Assembly (NCBI RefSeq): GCF_008763945.1
Contig: NZ_VTQH01000001.1
Location: 457,441-521,440 of the forward strand
Reading direction: 5' to 3'
Source: Microbacterium testaceum StLB037
GTDB lineage: Bacteria; Actinomycetota; Actinomycetes; Actinomycetales; Microbacteriaceae
DNA length: 64,000 nt
The notes under the pieces are model-generated. The model did no database searches. It saw only the letters and a list, made by a program, of their open reading frames with translations, and had not been told where the DNA came from. The translations under genes were made by a program, and so were the position numbers. Shown one piece after another: positions 19,099-32,076 of this stretch (its first letter is position 1; every line of letters begins with the position of its first letter).

Positions 19099-21012
19099 GT
19101 GACGTACACCCTGCAGAACGCCGTTCTTCCGCTCGACCGCGACCCCGACCTCCTCCCGCTCTACGTCGATCCCGAGACCTGGTCGACCATCGACGAGGAG
19201 CCGGTGCGGGTGACCAACGTGGCCCAGCTGGGCAACATCCTCGACCGCCACCGCGCGCGCATCGTCGCCGGCCGCCGCGTCTCGTTCGGCACCTACTTCA
19301 ACGCCTTCCCCGCCTCGTACTGGCAGCACTGGACGGCCGTGCGCCAGGTGCGCCTCACGGTCCACACCTCGGGGGATGCCACGGTGCTCGTGTACCGCTC
19401 GAACGGCGGCGGCACCAAGCAGCGCATCGAGACGCGCGAGGTCCGCGGCGACGCCGTCGCCACGTCGTTCGACCTGGTCCTCGATCAGTACAGCGACGGC
19501 GGCTGGATCTGGTTCGACGTCGCCGCCGACCACACCGACGCGATCTTCGAGGGCGCCGAGTGGACGACCGAGCAGGAGCCGGTCCGTGGCGGCAAGGCGA
19601 GCATCGGCGTCACCACGTACAACAAGCCCGACTACTGCGTCGAGACGCTGCAGGCCCTCGCCGACGCCCCCGACGTGCTCGACGTCGTCGATCGGGTCTT
19701 CATCATCGACCAGGGCACCGACCTGGTCGAAGCGCAGGACGCCTACCCGGCCGTCGCCGAGCGCCTCGGCGACACCCTGCAGGTGCTCCGCCAGCCCAAC
19801 CTTGGCGGGAGCGGCGGCTTCGCCCGCGCCATGGTCGAAACGCTCGCCCGCGAGGGCAGCGACTTCGTCCAGCTGCTCGACGACGACGTGCGCATCGAGC
19901 CCGAGTCGATCCGCCGCTCCGTGGTCTTCGGCCGCTACGCCTCGGTGCCCACCATCGTCGGCGCCCACATGTTCGACCTGCTCGACCGCCCCAAGCTGCA
20001 CGCCTGGGCCGAGGTCGTCGACGACGCCCCCTTCATGTGGCGCGCGCTCTTCCAGGAGCGCCTCCCCCACGACTTCAGCGTCGCCAACCTGCGCCAGAGC
20101 CCTCTGCTGCACATGCGGCTCGACGCCGACTACAACGGCTGGTGGATGTGCCTGATCCCCACCAGCATCCTGCGCGAGATCGGTCTGTCGCTTCCCGCCT
20201 TCATCAAGTGGGACGACGCCGAGTTCTGTGTTCGGGCTCGGGATGCCGGCTACCCCACGGTCTCCATGCCCGGTGTCGCACTGTGGCACGTGTCGTGGAT
20301 CGGCAAGGACGACTCGATCGACTGGCAGGCGTATTTCCACGCCCGCAACCGCATCGTCGCCGCGCTCCTGCACTCGCGGTCACCGCTCGGCGGCACCCTC
20401 ATCCGACACAGCCGACGCGTCGACCTCAAGCACCTCATGATGATGCAGTACTACCCCGTCGAGCTGCGGCACCGCGCGCTGCGCGATGTGCTGTCGGGAC
20501 CCGAGCACATGCGCGCCAACCTCGCGACGGCGATGCCGGACGCCCGCGCGGTCGCGAAGAAGCACGCCGAGACGGTCGTGCACAAGGACTCGGGCGTCCC
20601 GCTGCGTTCACGCCGCGGACGCCAGGTGTTCAAGCGCCTGAAGCAGCACCAGTTCGACAGCCCGACCGGCCTCGCTCTAAGGACCTTCACCGTCCGGACG
20701 CTGCTGTCGCACTGGTTCCACACGCCCAAGGCCGAAAACGTCGCACAGCCCGAAGTCGAGTTCGGGAAAGGCGATGCCAACTGGTGGCGCGTTCCCTTGT
20801 ACGACAGCGCCCTCGTCAGCGCCGCCGACGGGTCGGGCAAGAACATCTACACGCGCGACCGCGCGATGTTCCGACGCATGCTCATCGACAGCTGGAAGCT
20901 GCACCGTCGCCTCCAGCGCGAATGGCCCCGTCTGTCCCGTCAATACCGCCGCGCCCTGCCCGACCTCGTCTCCGAGGCCAACTGGCGCGCGACCTTCGAG
21001 GAGCGTCCGTGA
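19099..21012 (+). CDS. glfT2: GlfT2-like galactofuranosyltransferase
   Basis: A 637-residue protein, the same length as mycobacterial GlfT2, which builds galactan by adding galactofuranose from UDP-Galf with alternating linkages. An N-terminal beta-rich region (1-160) precedes the GT-A domain. Metal-binding residues are in L-L-D-D-D-V-R (Asp261-263), and the catalytic W-D-D-A-E-F gives Asp372 and 373, nearly the positions known in the mycobacterial enzyme; W-H-V-S-W follows. It overlaps the GlfT1-like gene by 4 nt and lies near glf, which makes the donor. The GTG start matches the family N-terminus although no ribosome site is visible. The exact linkage pattern is unknown. Confidence 0.9.
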   Translation: MTYTLQNAVLPLDRDPDLLPLYVDPETWSTIDEEPVRVTNVAQLGNILDRHRARIVAGRRVSFGTYFNAFPASYWQHWTAVRQVRLTVHTSGDATVLVYRSNGGGTKQRIETREVRGDAVATSFDLVLDQYSDGGWIWFDVAADHTDAIFEGAEWTTEQEPVRGGKASIGVTTYNKPDYCVETLQALADAPDVLDVVDRVFIIDQGTDLVEAQDAYPAVAERLGDTLQVLRQPNLGGSGGFARAMVETLAREGSDFVQLLDDDVRIEPESIRRSVVFGRYASVPTIVGAHMFDLLDRPKLHAWAEVVDDAPFMWRALFQERLPHDFSVANLRQSPLLHMRLDADYNGWWMCLIPTSILREIGLSLPAFIKWDDAEFCVRARDAGYPTVSMPGVALWHVSWIGKDDSIDWQAYFHARNRIVAALLHSRSPLGGTLIRHSRRVDLKHLMMMQYYPVELRHRALRDVLSGPEHMRANLATAMPDARAVAKKHAETVVHKDSGVPLRSRRGRQVFKRLKQHQFDSPTGLALRTFTVRTLLSHWFHTPKAENVAQPEVEFGKGDANWWRVPLYDSALVSAADGSGKNIYTRDRAMFRRMLIDSWKLHRRLQREWPRLSRQYRRALPDLVSEANWRATFEERP

Positions 21013-21980
21013 CCACGGCACCGTTCGACCCGAAGACCGCGACGATCGTCGTGGTCACGTACAACCGCACCCACCTGCTCACGCGCCTGCTCGAGAGCAT
21101 CGAGCGGATGTCGCCGGCACCGGGGCACCTCGTCGTGATCGACAACGCCTCGACCGACGACACCACGGAGGTCGTCGAGTCGTTCCGCTACCGCCTGCCC
21201 ACCGAGCTGGTCTACCGCCGTCTCGAGACCAACACCGGCGGCTCGGGCGGATTCAGCGAGGGGATGCGCGTCGCCTACGAGCTCGGATCCGAATGGATCT
21301 GGCTCATGGACGACGACGTCGAGGTGGTCTCCGACGGACTCGCCCGCATGGGTCACTGGACGCCCCGCTTCCGCAGCATCCAGGGGCGCCGGTACGACTA
21401 CGACGGCAGCGAGTTCTACTGGCAGTACCGCGTGGCCGAGTCGATGGCGATCCCGATCCCCTTCGCTCCCGCCGCCTTCGACGAGTCAGGCTTCAAGCCG
21501 ATGAACTCGGGATGCTTCGAGGGGATGTTCATCCACCGCGACATCGTCGCGAAGATCGGTCTGCCCGACCCGCGCTTCTTCATCTACTGGGACGACCAGC
21601 TCTACGGCTGGTTGGCGTCGCGCCACACGCCCTCGGTGATCGTCAACGAGTTCGTGCTGCGCCGCACCCGCGAGATCAAGCAGTGGGACATGGGCATTCG
21701 CCACATGAACGCCTCCAGCGACGCCTACCGGTACTACATCATGCGCAACCGCGCGTATCTGCAGAAGTACTACCGCGCGCTGGGCGTGTACAACGCGCTG
21801 CCGTTCACCCTGGGGACGGCGCTCACCTTCGTCAAGGAGCTCATCCGCCTCGTCGTCGTCGAGCGCAAGATCACCGGCACCAGCAACCTGTTCCGGGGGC
21901 TCCGCGACGGGCGACGCATCCTCGGCGACGCGTCGTGGAAGCCGATGCCGCCGTTGGAGCAGTCACAGGCGGCCCGCTGA
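21009..21980 (+). CDS. GT2 glycosyltransferase, GlfT1-like
   Basis: A 323-residue GT-A enzyme with V-V-V-T-Y-N-R-T at the start, the donor-site loop N-T-G-G-S-G-G-F, metal motif W-L-M-D-D-D (Asp101-103) and a later F-F-I-Y-W-D-D-Q. The order and spacing resemble mycobacterial GlfT1, which puts the first galactofuranose residues on the rhamnosyl linker before GlfT2 extends the chain. Its GTG start shares four bases with the glfT2 stop, so the two are co-translated, which supports a role in galactan initiation. A different rhamnosyl or galactofuranosyl step remains possible. Confidence 0.75.
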   Translation: MTTAPFDPKTATIVVVTYNRTHLLTRLLESIERMSPAPGHLVVIDNASTDDTTEVVESFRYRLPTELVYRRLETNTGGSGGFSEGMRVAYELGSEWIWLMDDDVEVVSDGLARMGHWTPRFRSIQGRRYDYDGSEFYWQYRVAESMAIPIPFAPAAFDESGFKPMNSGCFEGMFIHRDIVAKIGLPDPRFFIYWDDQLYGWLASRHTPSVIVNEFVLRRTREIKQWDMGIRHMNASSDAYRYYIMRNRAYLQKYYRALGVYNALPFTLGTALTFVKELIRLVVVERKITGTSNLFRGLRDGRRILGDASWKPMPPLEQSQAAR

Positions 21981-21995
21981 CTGCCCATCTGCGTA

Positions 21996-22018
21996 CGAGG
22001 CACCCCGAGGACGCCTCG
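21996..22018. terminator. short hairpin between convergent genes
   Basis: CGAGGC (21996-22001) and GCCTCG (22013-22018) form a 6-bp stem with an 11-nt loop in the 42-bp gap between the GlfT1-like gene and the acyltransferase reading toward it. It is a weak candidate for a shared terminator. Confidence 0.35.
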
Positions 22019-22022
22019 CTGC

Positions 22023-24065
22023 TCAGCCGAGAGTGGTCGGGAGCTCGTCCGACAGCGTCGGGCTGAGCGAACGCGCATACAGACGGCTCAGGTGGTTGTC
22101 GTCTCGATAGACGGCGACGTTGCCGATCACGCCGACGCACAGGTCGTCGGGGCAGATCCACGGCGTGAGGTCGACCAGGTGGAGACCTGCGCGGTCGAGG
22201 TCGTCGGCGGGGTTGCGATCGGCGAGCGACGCCGACCGCGGCACCGCGCAATCCAGCGGGTCGTCCGCCTCCACGACGCAGTCGTACATGTTGAAGGTGA
22301 ACCGCGGGTTGTCCCGCACCCCCCACACCTGCACCCCGGCGTCGTCCATCCGGTCGAGGAAGCGCTCGATCCCCGGGCGCAGGCGCTCGTCGTCCTCACC
22401 GGCGTCGGAGCGGGTCACGATGGTCAGGGCCGCGTCCGGTCGGACCCTCTCGACGAGCTCGATCGCCGCCTCGCGCCACCCGTCGCAGAGCTCGTCCATT
22501 CCCGGCTCATCGAGGCCCATCGAGCAGCCCCCCTTGATGAGAAAGACCACGCCCCACCCGTTGGCTTCGGCCACCGGGAGCAGGGAGCCCGTGATCTGCT
22601 GCGCGTGCGAGTCGCCGATCACGACGACGGTGTGCTGGGCGCGCGGAGTGCCGACGGTCTCGGAGCAGGTGCCCCGCAGCTGTTCGACATCGTTGGCCCA
22701 CTCCGCCGAGCACTCGCGGTCCAGATGCACCCATTCGTCGTCGATCAAGGTCGGTAGAGGAAGCAGCGGGGCGTCGGCCGGCGTCTCCGACAGGGCCGGA
22801 TCGCGCAGCACCGCCGCCCCCGGGTTGTCCTGCAGGGCGCGGGCCTCGATCGCGCGCTCCTGGATCCAGGTCGAGGTCTGCCAGGTGCCGACGGGTACGG
22901 CGACGACGGCAGCGGCAGCCGTCAGGATCGCGAGAGGTACCAAAGGCGAGGCGTCGCCGCGTCTCCACGCCCGTACCGGCCGATCGACGGCCCAGGTCAA
23001 GACGCGGGCGAGGATGAGCGAGAGCACGATGATCCCCGCACCACCGACGAACCCCACCTCGGTGCGACCGTTCACGACGAGGAAGGTCACCAGAATCGGC
23101 CAGTGCACCAGGTAGAGCGCATAGGCGTCGCGCCCCACCGCTTGCAACGGACGCGAGGAGAGCATCCGCGCCAGCGAGAACCTCCCCGTCTCGCCGGACC
23201 CTGACACCACGATGGCCGCGGCGCACAGGACGGGCCACAGCGCCAGGAAGCCCGGGAATCCGCCCTGCACGTCGAGCACCGCACCCAGCACGAGCAGCCC
23301 GGCCAGTCCCGCCCAGCCGACGACGGTGCGCGCGACCGCGCCGAAACGGATGTGCGGCAGGGCGATGACCAGCAACGACCCCGCAGCGAACTCCCACAGG
23401 CGTGCCCAGGTGTCGAAGTACGCCAGCTGTTGAGCGGAGGCGGTGCGGACGACCGAGTAGACGAACGAGATGGCGAAGACCACACCGAAGACCACACCCA
23501 CCACGCGGTCGGGCGAGAATCCCCGACGGCGCACCACGATCTGGCAGAGCCCCAGCAGAACCACCCAGAGCACGAAAGCCTGGCCCTGGACCGACATCGA
23601 CCAGAAGTGCTGCAGGGGGCTCGTCACATCGGTACGCGCGTAGTAGTCGACCGCGTCCGCCGCCAGCAGCCAGTTCTGCACATACCCGAGAGACGCCCAG
23701 GTCTGCTCGGCAACCGCGCGGTACATCGTCTCGGGATACACCGCCCACACCACCGCGAGGACGCCGACGAGAGTCACCGCCGCCGCGGGGAGCAGGCGAC
23801 GGAAGATGCCGAGGAGGTGACGGACGGGATGAATCGGGGTGGGACCGGCCATGCGGCGCACGAAGCCCCGGGTCAAGAAGAACGCCGACAGCATCAGGAA
23901 GACGTCGACGCCGCCGGAGACACGTCCGAACCACACGTGATACGACACCACCAGCAGGATGGCGACGGCGCGGAGCCCGTCGATGTCGCGACGGTACGTC
24001 CAGCGTCCCTCCGACTCCCGCGCGGCGGCCAGGGGACGGGTGGGCGACCCGAGGGTCAAACGCAC
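22023..24065 (-). CDS. OafA/YrhL-type membrane acyltransferase with SGNH domain
   Basis: A 680-residue protein. The first roughly 400 residues are an acyltransferase-3 domain beginning R-R-D-I-D-G-L-R-A-V-A-I-L-L-V, with about ten helices. The C-terminal third is an SGNH hydrolase-like extracytoplasmic domain with V-V-I-G-D-S-H-A-Q-Q near residue 485 and the closing D-D-N-H-L-S. Proteins of this build O-acetylate glycans or peptidoglycan outside the membrane. The GTG at 24065, 7 nt after the glf stop, was chosen because the acyltransferase fold starts a few residues later; longer readings lie inside glf. It is co-transcribed with glf, so the galactan is a likely acceptor. Confidence 0.87.
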   Translation of the reverse strand: MRLTLGSPTRPLAAARESEGRWTYRRDIDGLRAVAILLVVSYHVWFGRVSGGVDVFLMLSAFFLTRGFVRRMAGPTPIHPVRHLLGIFRRLLPAAAVTLVGVLAVVWAVYPETMYRAVAEQTWASLGYVQNWLLAADAVDYYARTDVTSPLQHFWSMSVQGQAFVLWVVLLGLCQIVVRRRGFSPDRVVGVVFGVVFAISFVYSVVRTASAQQLAYFDTWARLWEFAAGSLLVIALPHIRFGAVARTVVGWAGLAGLLVLGAVLDVQGGFPGFLALWPVLCAAAIVVSGSGETGRFSLARMLSSRPLQAVGRDAYALYLVHWPILVTFLVVNGRTEVGFVGGAGIIVLSLILARVLTWAVDRPVRAWRRGDASPLVPLAILTAAAAVVAVPVGTWQTSTWIQERAIEARALQDNPGAAVLRDPALSETPADAPLLPLPTLIDDEWVHLDRECSAEWANDVEQLRGTCSETVGTPRAQHTVVVIGDSHAQQITGSLLPVAEANGWGVVFLIKGGCSMGLDEPGMDELCDGWREAAIELVERVRPDAALTIVTRSDAGEDDERLRPGIERFLDRMDDAGVQVWGVRDNPRFTFNMYDCVVEADDPLDCAVPRSASLADRNPADDLDRAGLHLVDLTPWICPDDLCVGVIGNVAVYRDDNHLSRLYARSLSPTLSDELPTTLG

Positions 24066-24072
24066 GAGAACA

Positions 24073-27292
<3,220 letters not shown>

Positions 27293-27293
27293 C

Positions 27294-28490
27294 GTGACCC
27301 GTGCCTCGACGGTCGCCGTCGCCTACGACTGCCTCTTCCCATATTCGACGGGAGGCGGCGAGCGGCAGTACCGAGCCATGGCGGATGTGCTTGGTCGCGA
27401 AGGCTTCGACGTCGACTACCTCACGTCGGTGCAGTGGGACGGCGCGACCCCGGCCGAAGAGCACTTCCGCATCCTGCCGATCACGCCTCGCCTCTCGCTC
27501 TACGACGCGGGCGGGGTGCGCCGCATCCCCGCCGCCCTCCGCTACGCCGCCGCGTTGTTCACCGCCCTCGTGCGGCGACGGCGCCGCTACGCCGCCGTCA
27601 TCGTCAGCGGCCTGCCGATCTTCAACGTCTTCGCTGCGCGACTTGCGCTCCTGGGCTCGGGGACGAAGCTCGTCGTCGACTATCTCGAGGTATGGCACCG
27701 TCGGCAGTGGGTCGAGTACTCGGGCGCGCTCACCGGCACGATCGCCTGGGTCCTGCAGCGTGTCGCCATCGCCATCACCCCGCTCGCGACGTGCCACTCG
27801 CAGCTGAGCGCCACCCGTCTGCGTCGCGAGGGACTGCGTCGACCGCCGCTGGTCAGTCCCGGTCTCATCGACGGCGCCGTTCAGGTCGCCGAGGCCGGGC
27901 CGGCCGCGTCGCCGCCCTACGTGCTCTACGTCGGCCGGCACATCCCCGACAAGCGTGTCGAGGTCCTTCCCGCGGCGGTCGCCGCGGCGCGCGAGAGCGT
28001 CCCTGATCTGCGTCTCGTGATCCTCGGCACCGGTCCGAGTTCCGGCGCCGTCCGCGCGGAGGTGAGCCGCGTCGGCGGCGACGTCTGGACCGATCTCCCG
28101 GGCTTCGTCTCGGATGCCGAGCTCGACGCGCTCCTGCACGGCGCGGTGTGCCTGGTGAATCCGTCGCGGCGCGAGGGGTACGGTCTCGTCGTGGTCGAGG
28201 CCAACGCTCACGGCACTCCTGTCGTCCTCGTCGACGACGAGGGCAACGCCTCGACCGAACTCATCGACGCCGGAGTGAACGGCGTCGTCTCGCCCACCAC
28301 CGACCCCACCGGCCTCGCCCGGGCCATCCGGGACGTCGTCGACGGCGGTGACGACCTGCGCCGCTCCGCGCGCGCCTGGTACGACACCGCCCTCGACACC
28401 CGCACCATCCGCCGCACCGTGGAAGGGATCCTCTCGGCACTGCCGCTGCCGAGCCCCGCCTCGGTGAAGACGAAAGAAGACAGCCCGTGA
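27294..28490 (+). CDS. GT4-family glycosyltransferase
   Basis: A 398-residue GT-B enzyme. The N-terminal acceptor half has Y-S-T-G-G-G-E-R-Q-Y near residue 20, and the C-terminal GT4 half has V-G-R-H-I-P-D-K-R and the nucleotide-sugar motif S-R-R-E-G-Y-G-L-V-V-V-E-A, with the E-x7-E spacing of retaining GT4 enzymes. It starts with GTG one base after the upstream stop and overlaps the next gene by 4 nt. It would transfer a sugar from a nucleotide donor to a lipid-linked intermediate on the cytoplasmic face. Donor and linkage cannot be read from sequence. Confidence 0.87.
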   Translation: MTRASTVAVAYDCLFPYSTGGGERQYRAMADVLGREGFDVDYLTSVQWDGATPAEEHFRILPITPRLSLYDAGGVRRIPAALRYAAALFTALVRRRRRYAAVIVSGLPIFNVFAARLALLGSGTKLVVDYLEVWHRRQWVEYSGALTGTIAWVLQRVAIAITPLATCHSQLSATRLRREGLRRPPLVSPGLIDGAVQVAEAGPAASPPYVLYVGRHIPDKRVEVLPAAVAAARESVPDLRLVILGTGPSSGAVRAEVSRVGGDVWTDLPGFVSDAELDALLHGAVCLVNPSRREGYGLVVVEANAHGTPVVLVDDEGNASTELIDAGVNGVVSPTTDPTGLARAIRDVVDGGDDLRRSARAWYDTALDTRTIRRTVEGILSALPLPSPASVKTKEDSP

Positions 28491-29683
28491 CCACTCCCGC
28501 ACCGACGGACGTCGAACTGACGATCCTCATGCCCTGCCTCAACGAGGCCGAGACGCTCGAGGTCTGCATCCGCAAGGCACAGGGATTTCTGGACCGCAGC
28601 GGCATCCGGGGAGAAGTGCTCATCTCCGACAACGGCAGCACCGACGGCTCGCAGGCCATCGCCGAGCGACTCGGTGCGCGTGTGTCGCACGCGCCGCGCC
28701 GGGGCTACGGCGCCGCGCTCATCAACGGTATCGAGACGGCCCGCGGACGGTACATCATCATGGCCGACGCCGACGACAGCTACGACTTCGAGAACCTCGA
28801 GCCCTTCGTCGAGCGCCTCCGCGCGGGCGCCGACCTCGTCATGGGCAACCGCTTCCGAGGGGGCATCGAGCCGGGCGCCATGCCCCCGCTGCACAAGTAC
28901 CTGGGCAACCCGGTGCTCTCGTTCATCGGCGAGCTCTTCTTCAAGCCCGGCATCCGCGATTTCCACTGCGGCCTGCGCGGCTTCAACCGCGCCCGCATCC
29001 GCGAGCTCGACCTGCAGACCACGGGCATGGAGTTCGCCTCCGAGATGGTAGTGCGCGCCTCGCTCGCCCGCTTCCGCATCGAAGAGGTGCCGACGACCCT
29101 CAAGAAGGACGGCCGCTCGCGTCCGCCGCACCTGCGCAGCTGGCACGACGGCTGGCGTCACCTGCGCTTCCTCCTGCTCTTCGCCCCCCGGTGGCTGTTC
29201 GTCTACCCGGGTCTGGTCGCGTTCTTCCTCGGCGCGATCGCCGTGGCGGTGCTGGCCTTCGGCGGGGTGAACATCGGCGGCGTCGGCTTCGACGTCACGA
29301 CCATGGTGTACGCGAGCGCCCTGTGCGTGATCGGATTCCAATCACTGTTGTTCTTCTGGCTGACGAAGCTGTACGCCACACAGGAGGGCTTCCTCCCGAC
29401 GAGTGAGCGGTACCGACGGATCGTCGCGAAGTGGTCCGCCGAACGCGGTCTGCTGATCGGTGTGGGCCTGTTCTTCCTCGGCATCGTCATCGGTATCGTC
29501 CAGGTCGCCGTATGGGGCAATCTCGACTTCGGTCAGCAGAACGCGGCGCAGGCCGTGCGGATCGCCGTGCCCAGCGCGCTGCTGATCATCCTCGGATTCC
29601 AGACCGCGATGATGAGCTTCTTCTCGGGCGTGCTCACCACGCCCCGGCGCGAGCAGCGCCCCGAAGCCGTCATCGAGAGTTGA
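28487..29683 (+). CDS. GT2 polyprenyl-phosphate glycosyltransferase with C-terminal TM helices
   Basis: A 398-residue enzyme resembling dolichol-phosphate mannosyl/glucosyl transferases: L-M-P-C-L-N-E-A-E-T, D-N-G-S-T-D-G-S, then the metal site M-A-D-A-D-D-S-Y-D-F and the acceptor-side R-D-F-H-C-G-L-R-G-F. Four hydrophobic helices follow from about residue 235. It probably charges a polyprenyl phosphate with a hexose that a membrane enzyme, perhaps the DUF6541 protein, uses outside. The GTG start overlaps the previous stop (GTGA), and its TGA overlaps the next ATG. Whether mannose, glucose or another sugar is carried is unknown. Confidence 0.87.
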   Translation: MTTPAPTDVELTILMPCLNEAETLEVCIRKAQGFLDRSGIRGEVLISDNGSTDGSQAIAERLGARVSHAPRRGYGAALINGIETARGRYIIMADADDSYDFENLEPFVERLRAGADLVMGNRFRGGIEPGAMPPLHKYLGNPVLSFIGELFFKPGIRDFHCGLRGFNRARIRELDLQTTGMEFASEMVVRASLARFRIEEVPTTLKKDGRSRPPHLRSWHDGWRHLRFLLLFAPRWLFVYPGLVAFFLGAIAVAVLAFGGVNIGGVGFDVTTMVYASALCVIGFQSLLFFWLTKLYATQEGFLPTSERYRRIVAKWSAERGLLIGVGLFFLGIVIGIVQVAVWGNLDFGQQNAAQAVRIAVPSALLIILGFQTAMMSFFSGVLTTPRREQRPEAVIES

Positions 29684-30810
29684 TGACCTCGAGACGCGTC
29701 CTGGTCGACCTGCTCGGTTTCACCGGTGCGCGGGGCGGTACCGAGGCGTACGTGCGGGAGATCCTGCCCCGCCTGGCCGAACGTCTGCCGGACGTGCGCT
29801 TCGCGGCGCTCACGGGACGAGCGGGCACCGACCGGGTCTCGGCGTTCTTCCCCGGCTCCGTGCGGACGCTCCCCTGGGTCGGCGCCGACCCGGCGACGTG
29901 GGCGTTGGGGGCCGTGGCCGGCACCGAGCTCGCCGGTCGCCGCGCCCGCGCCGACCTCATCTGGGCTCCGGCGAACTTCGGTCCGGTCCTGCGGGGCCTG
30001 CCGCGGGTCGTGACGGTCCACGACGCCATCTACGACGAGGTCCGCGGCAGCCTCGCGCAGCGGGCGCAGCGCGCAGTGACCTCGACGCTCATGCGCCGGT
30101 CGGCGCGGTCGGCCGACCGGGTGATCACGGTCTCGCACGCCGCCGCCGCCAGCATAGGCCGCCATCTCGGGGTGCCCACGGAGCGCATCTCGGTGGTGCA
30201 CAACGGCAGCTCCACCCCGCGTCCCGTCGACGACCCGCGGGCCGAGCTCGCGTCCTTCGCCTTCCCGGCCGGCCGCCCGATCGTGATGAGCGTCGGCAAC
30301 CGGATGCCGCACAAGAACTTCCGCGGCCTGCTCGAGGCCGTCGCGACCCTGCCCGCCGAGGACCGTCCCGTGACGGTGATCGCCGGCAGCAGCCTGCCCG
30401 ATCCGCTCGCGGACGACGTGGCCCGTCTCGGCCTGCAGCAGGATGTGGTGCTCCCCGGCTGGGTGAGCGACGCACAGCTGGAAGCGCTGTTCCAGGTCGC
30501 CGATCTCTACGTGTGCCCGTCGCTGGTCGAGGGCTTCGGTCTTCCCGTGGTCGATGCCCTCCGGCGCCGTGTGCCCGTGCTGGCGAACGACGTCCCGGTG
30601 CTGCGCGAGGTCGGTGGCGACGCGGCCCGTTACGCCGATGCGACGGATGCCGCGACCTTCGGCGCCGCGATCTCGGCGGCGCTGTCCGCCCCGACAGACG
30701 CCGCTCGGCGCGCGGAGGCGAAGGACTGGGCCGCCCGATTCACCTGGGACGACGCCGCGGACGGTACCGCTCGCGTGCTCGACGCGGTGCTCGCGGGGAG
30801 CCGTCGATGA
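29683..30810 (+). CDS. GT4-family glycosyltransferase
   Basis: A 375-residue GT-B enzyme of the mannosyltransferase-like GT4 group. Typical pieces are T-V-H-D-A-I-Y-D in the N-half, V-S-H-A-A-A-A-S as the linker region, then S-V-G-N-R-M-P-H-K-N and the donor-site P-S-L-V-E-G-F-G-L-P-V-V-D-A. The Asp at the end of this motif replaces the more usual Glu. The ATG overlaps the preceding stop by one base (TGATG) and its own stop overlaps the flippase start by 4 nt. It is one of several enzymes expected to add successive sugars to one repeat unit. Confidence 0.87.
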   Translation: MTSRRVLVDLLGFTGARGGTEAYVREILPRLAERLPDVRFAALTGRAGTDRVSAFFPGSVRTLPWVGADPATWALGAVAGTELAGRRARADLIWAPANFGPVLRGLPRVVTVHDAIYDEVRGSLAQRAQRAVTSTLMRRSARSADRVITVSHAAAASIGRHLGVPTERISVVHNGSSTPRPVDDPRAELASFAFPAGRPIVMSVGNRMPHKNFRGLLEAVATLPAEDRPVTVIAGSSLPDPLADDVARLGLQQDVVLPGWVSDAQLEALFQVADLYVCPSLVEGFGLPVVDALRRRVPVLANDVPVLREVGGDAARYADATDAATFGAAISAALSAPTDAARRAEAKDWAARFTWDDAADGTARVLDAVLAGSRR

Positions 30811-32048
30811 CCGCTCCCTCGATGAAGCGCCGCCTCCTCGGCTTCCTGCTCGTGCCGGCGATCGCCGCGCTCTCGCCGATCATCGCCCTGCCCGCCGTCA
30901 CCCAGATCGCGGGGCCCGGCGGGTGGGCGAGCGCGATCGCGGGAGAGTCGATCGGCACGTTCGCCGCGATCGCCATCGGGTGGGGGTGGGCCACGGTGGG
31001 CCCCGCGCTCATCTCGATCGCGGGGAACGACGACGAGCGCGCCCGGCTCTATCGCGAATCGTTGATCGTGCGGCTGTCGATCTCGATCCTCGCCCTCCCG
31101 GCGCTCGCCGTCATCTGCTGGCTGATCGCGACGCCGGGTGCGGAGTGGCTGACGATCCTGATGGGCATGCAGGGCGCGCTCATCGCGCTGTCGTTCACGT
31201 GGTTCTCCGCGGGCGTCGGCGACCCGCGCACGATCGTCATCTTCGACGCGGCCCCGCGCCTGCTCGCCAACCTCGCCGCCGCGGCCCTCGTGCTCGCCAC
31301 GGGCGTCGTCGTGCTCTATCCGCTCGCGGGAATTCTCGTCACCCTCGTCGGCACGAGCATCTTCACGATGCGTCTGCTTCGCCGGCATCCGGGTCCGTGG
31401 CCGCGCCCCCGGGATTTGCCGCGACTGCTGAGGTCGAACCTCGCCGTCGCCCTGAACGATGCCGGCCTGAGCGGCTACTCCAGCGTCCCGGCGCCGGTCG
31501 TCAACGTGACGGCGATGCCCACCGCGGCCTCGGGCTACGCCACCGCCGACAAGATGCTCAAGCTCGGGCAGTTCATCCCCATGACCCTCGCCAACGCCCT
31601 GCAGGCGTGGATCGGCGAGGCGCACGGCCCGCACCGGGCGCGGCGCATGACCGTCGCGATCGGTCTGGCCACCGCGACCGGACTGCTCGGCTGGGCGGGC
31701 CTGGCGCTGGTGGGACCGTGGCTGACGAGCGTCTACCTCCCGGCCGCTCCCGCACCTTTCGACATCCTCCTGGTCATGGGGCTGGTGTTCTTCTTCTTCT
31801 CGGTGCGCACGGCCGTCGCGCGACTCGTGCTGTTCCCGGCGGGTCAAGCCGCAGCCGTCATGCGGGCCACTCTGATCGCCACCGTGCTCGGCATCCCCCT
31901 CATGATCGGCCTCGGCATCGCGTGGGGCCCGGTGGGAGCCGCCCTCGGCTATGCGTTCACCGAGGGCGCCGCCGCCCTTCTGCTCACCCGTCGCTGCCTC
32001 CGCGTGCTGCGCGACCTGCGCCACGAGACCGTCGAGGTGGCGCCGTGA
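30807..32048 (+). CDS. Wzx-like polysaccharide flippase
   Basis: A 413-residue protein with about 12 predicted helices and the internal repeat of the MATE/PST (Wzx) superfamily; the stretch with T-A-S-G-Y-A-T-A-D-K-M-L-K-L-G-Q near residue 245 is typical of polysaccharide flippases. It should move undecaprenyl-linked repeat units across the membrane for a Wzy-like polymerase such as the one at 17.6 kb. The ATG overlaps the upstream glycosyltransferase stop (ATGA) and a GT4 gene follows after 28 nt. It is the only flippase of this type in the window; a separate Wzm/Wzt exporter lies 24 kb away. Confidence 0.85.
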   Translation: MTAPSMKRRLLGFLLVPAIAALSPIIALPAVTQIAGPGGWASAIAGESIGTFAAIAIGWGWATVGPALISIAGNDDERARLYRESLIVRLSISILALPALAVICWLIATPGAEWLTILMGMQGALIALSFTWFSAGVGDPRTIVIFDAAPRLLANLAAAALVLATGVVVLYPLAGILVTLVGTSIFTMRLLRRHPGPWPRPRDLPRLLRSNLAVALNDAGLSGYSSVPAPVVNVTAMPTAASGYATADKMLKLGQFIPMTLANALQAWIGEAHGPHRARRMTVAIGLATATGLLGWAGLALVGPWLTSVYLPAAPAPFDILLVMGLVFFFFSVRTAVARLVLFPAGQAAAVMRATLIATVLGIPLMIGLGIAWGPVGAALGYAFTEGAAALLLTRRCLRVLRDLRHETVEVAP

Positions 32049-32076
32049 GCGCCGCCTCCCCCGAAAGGACCGCGCG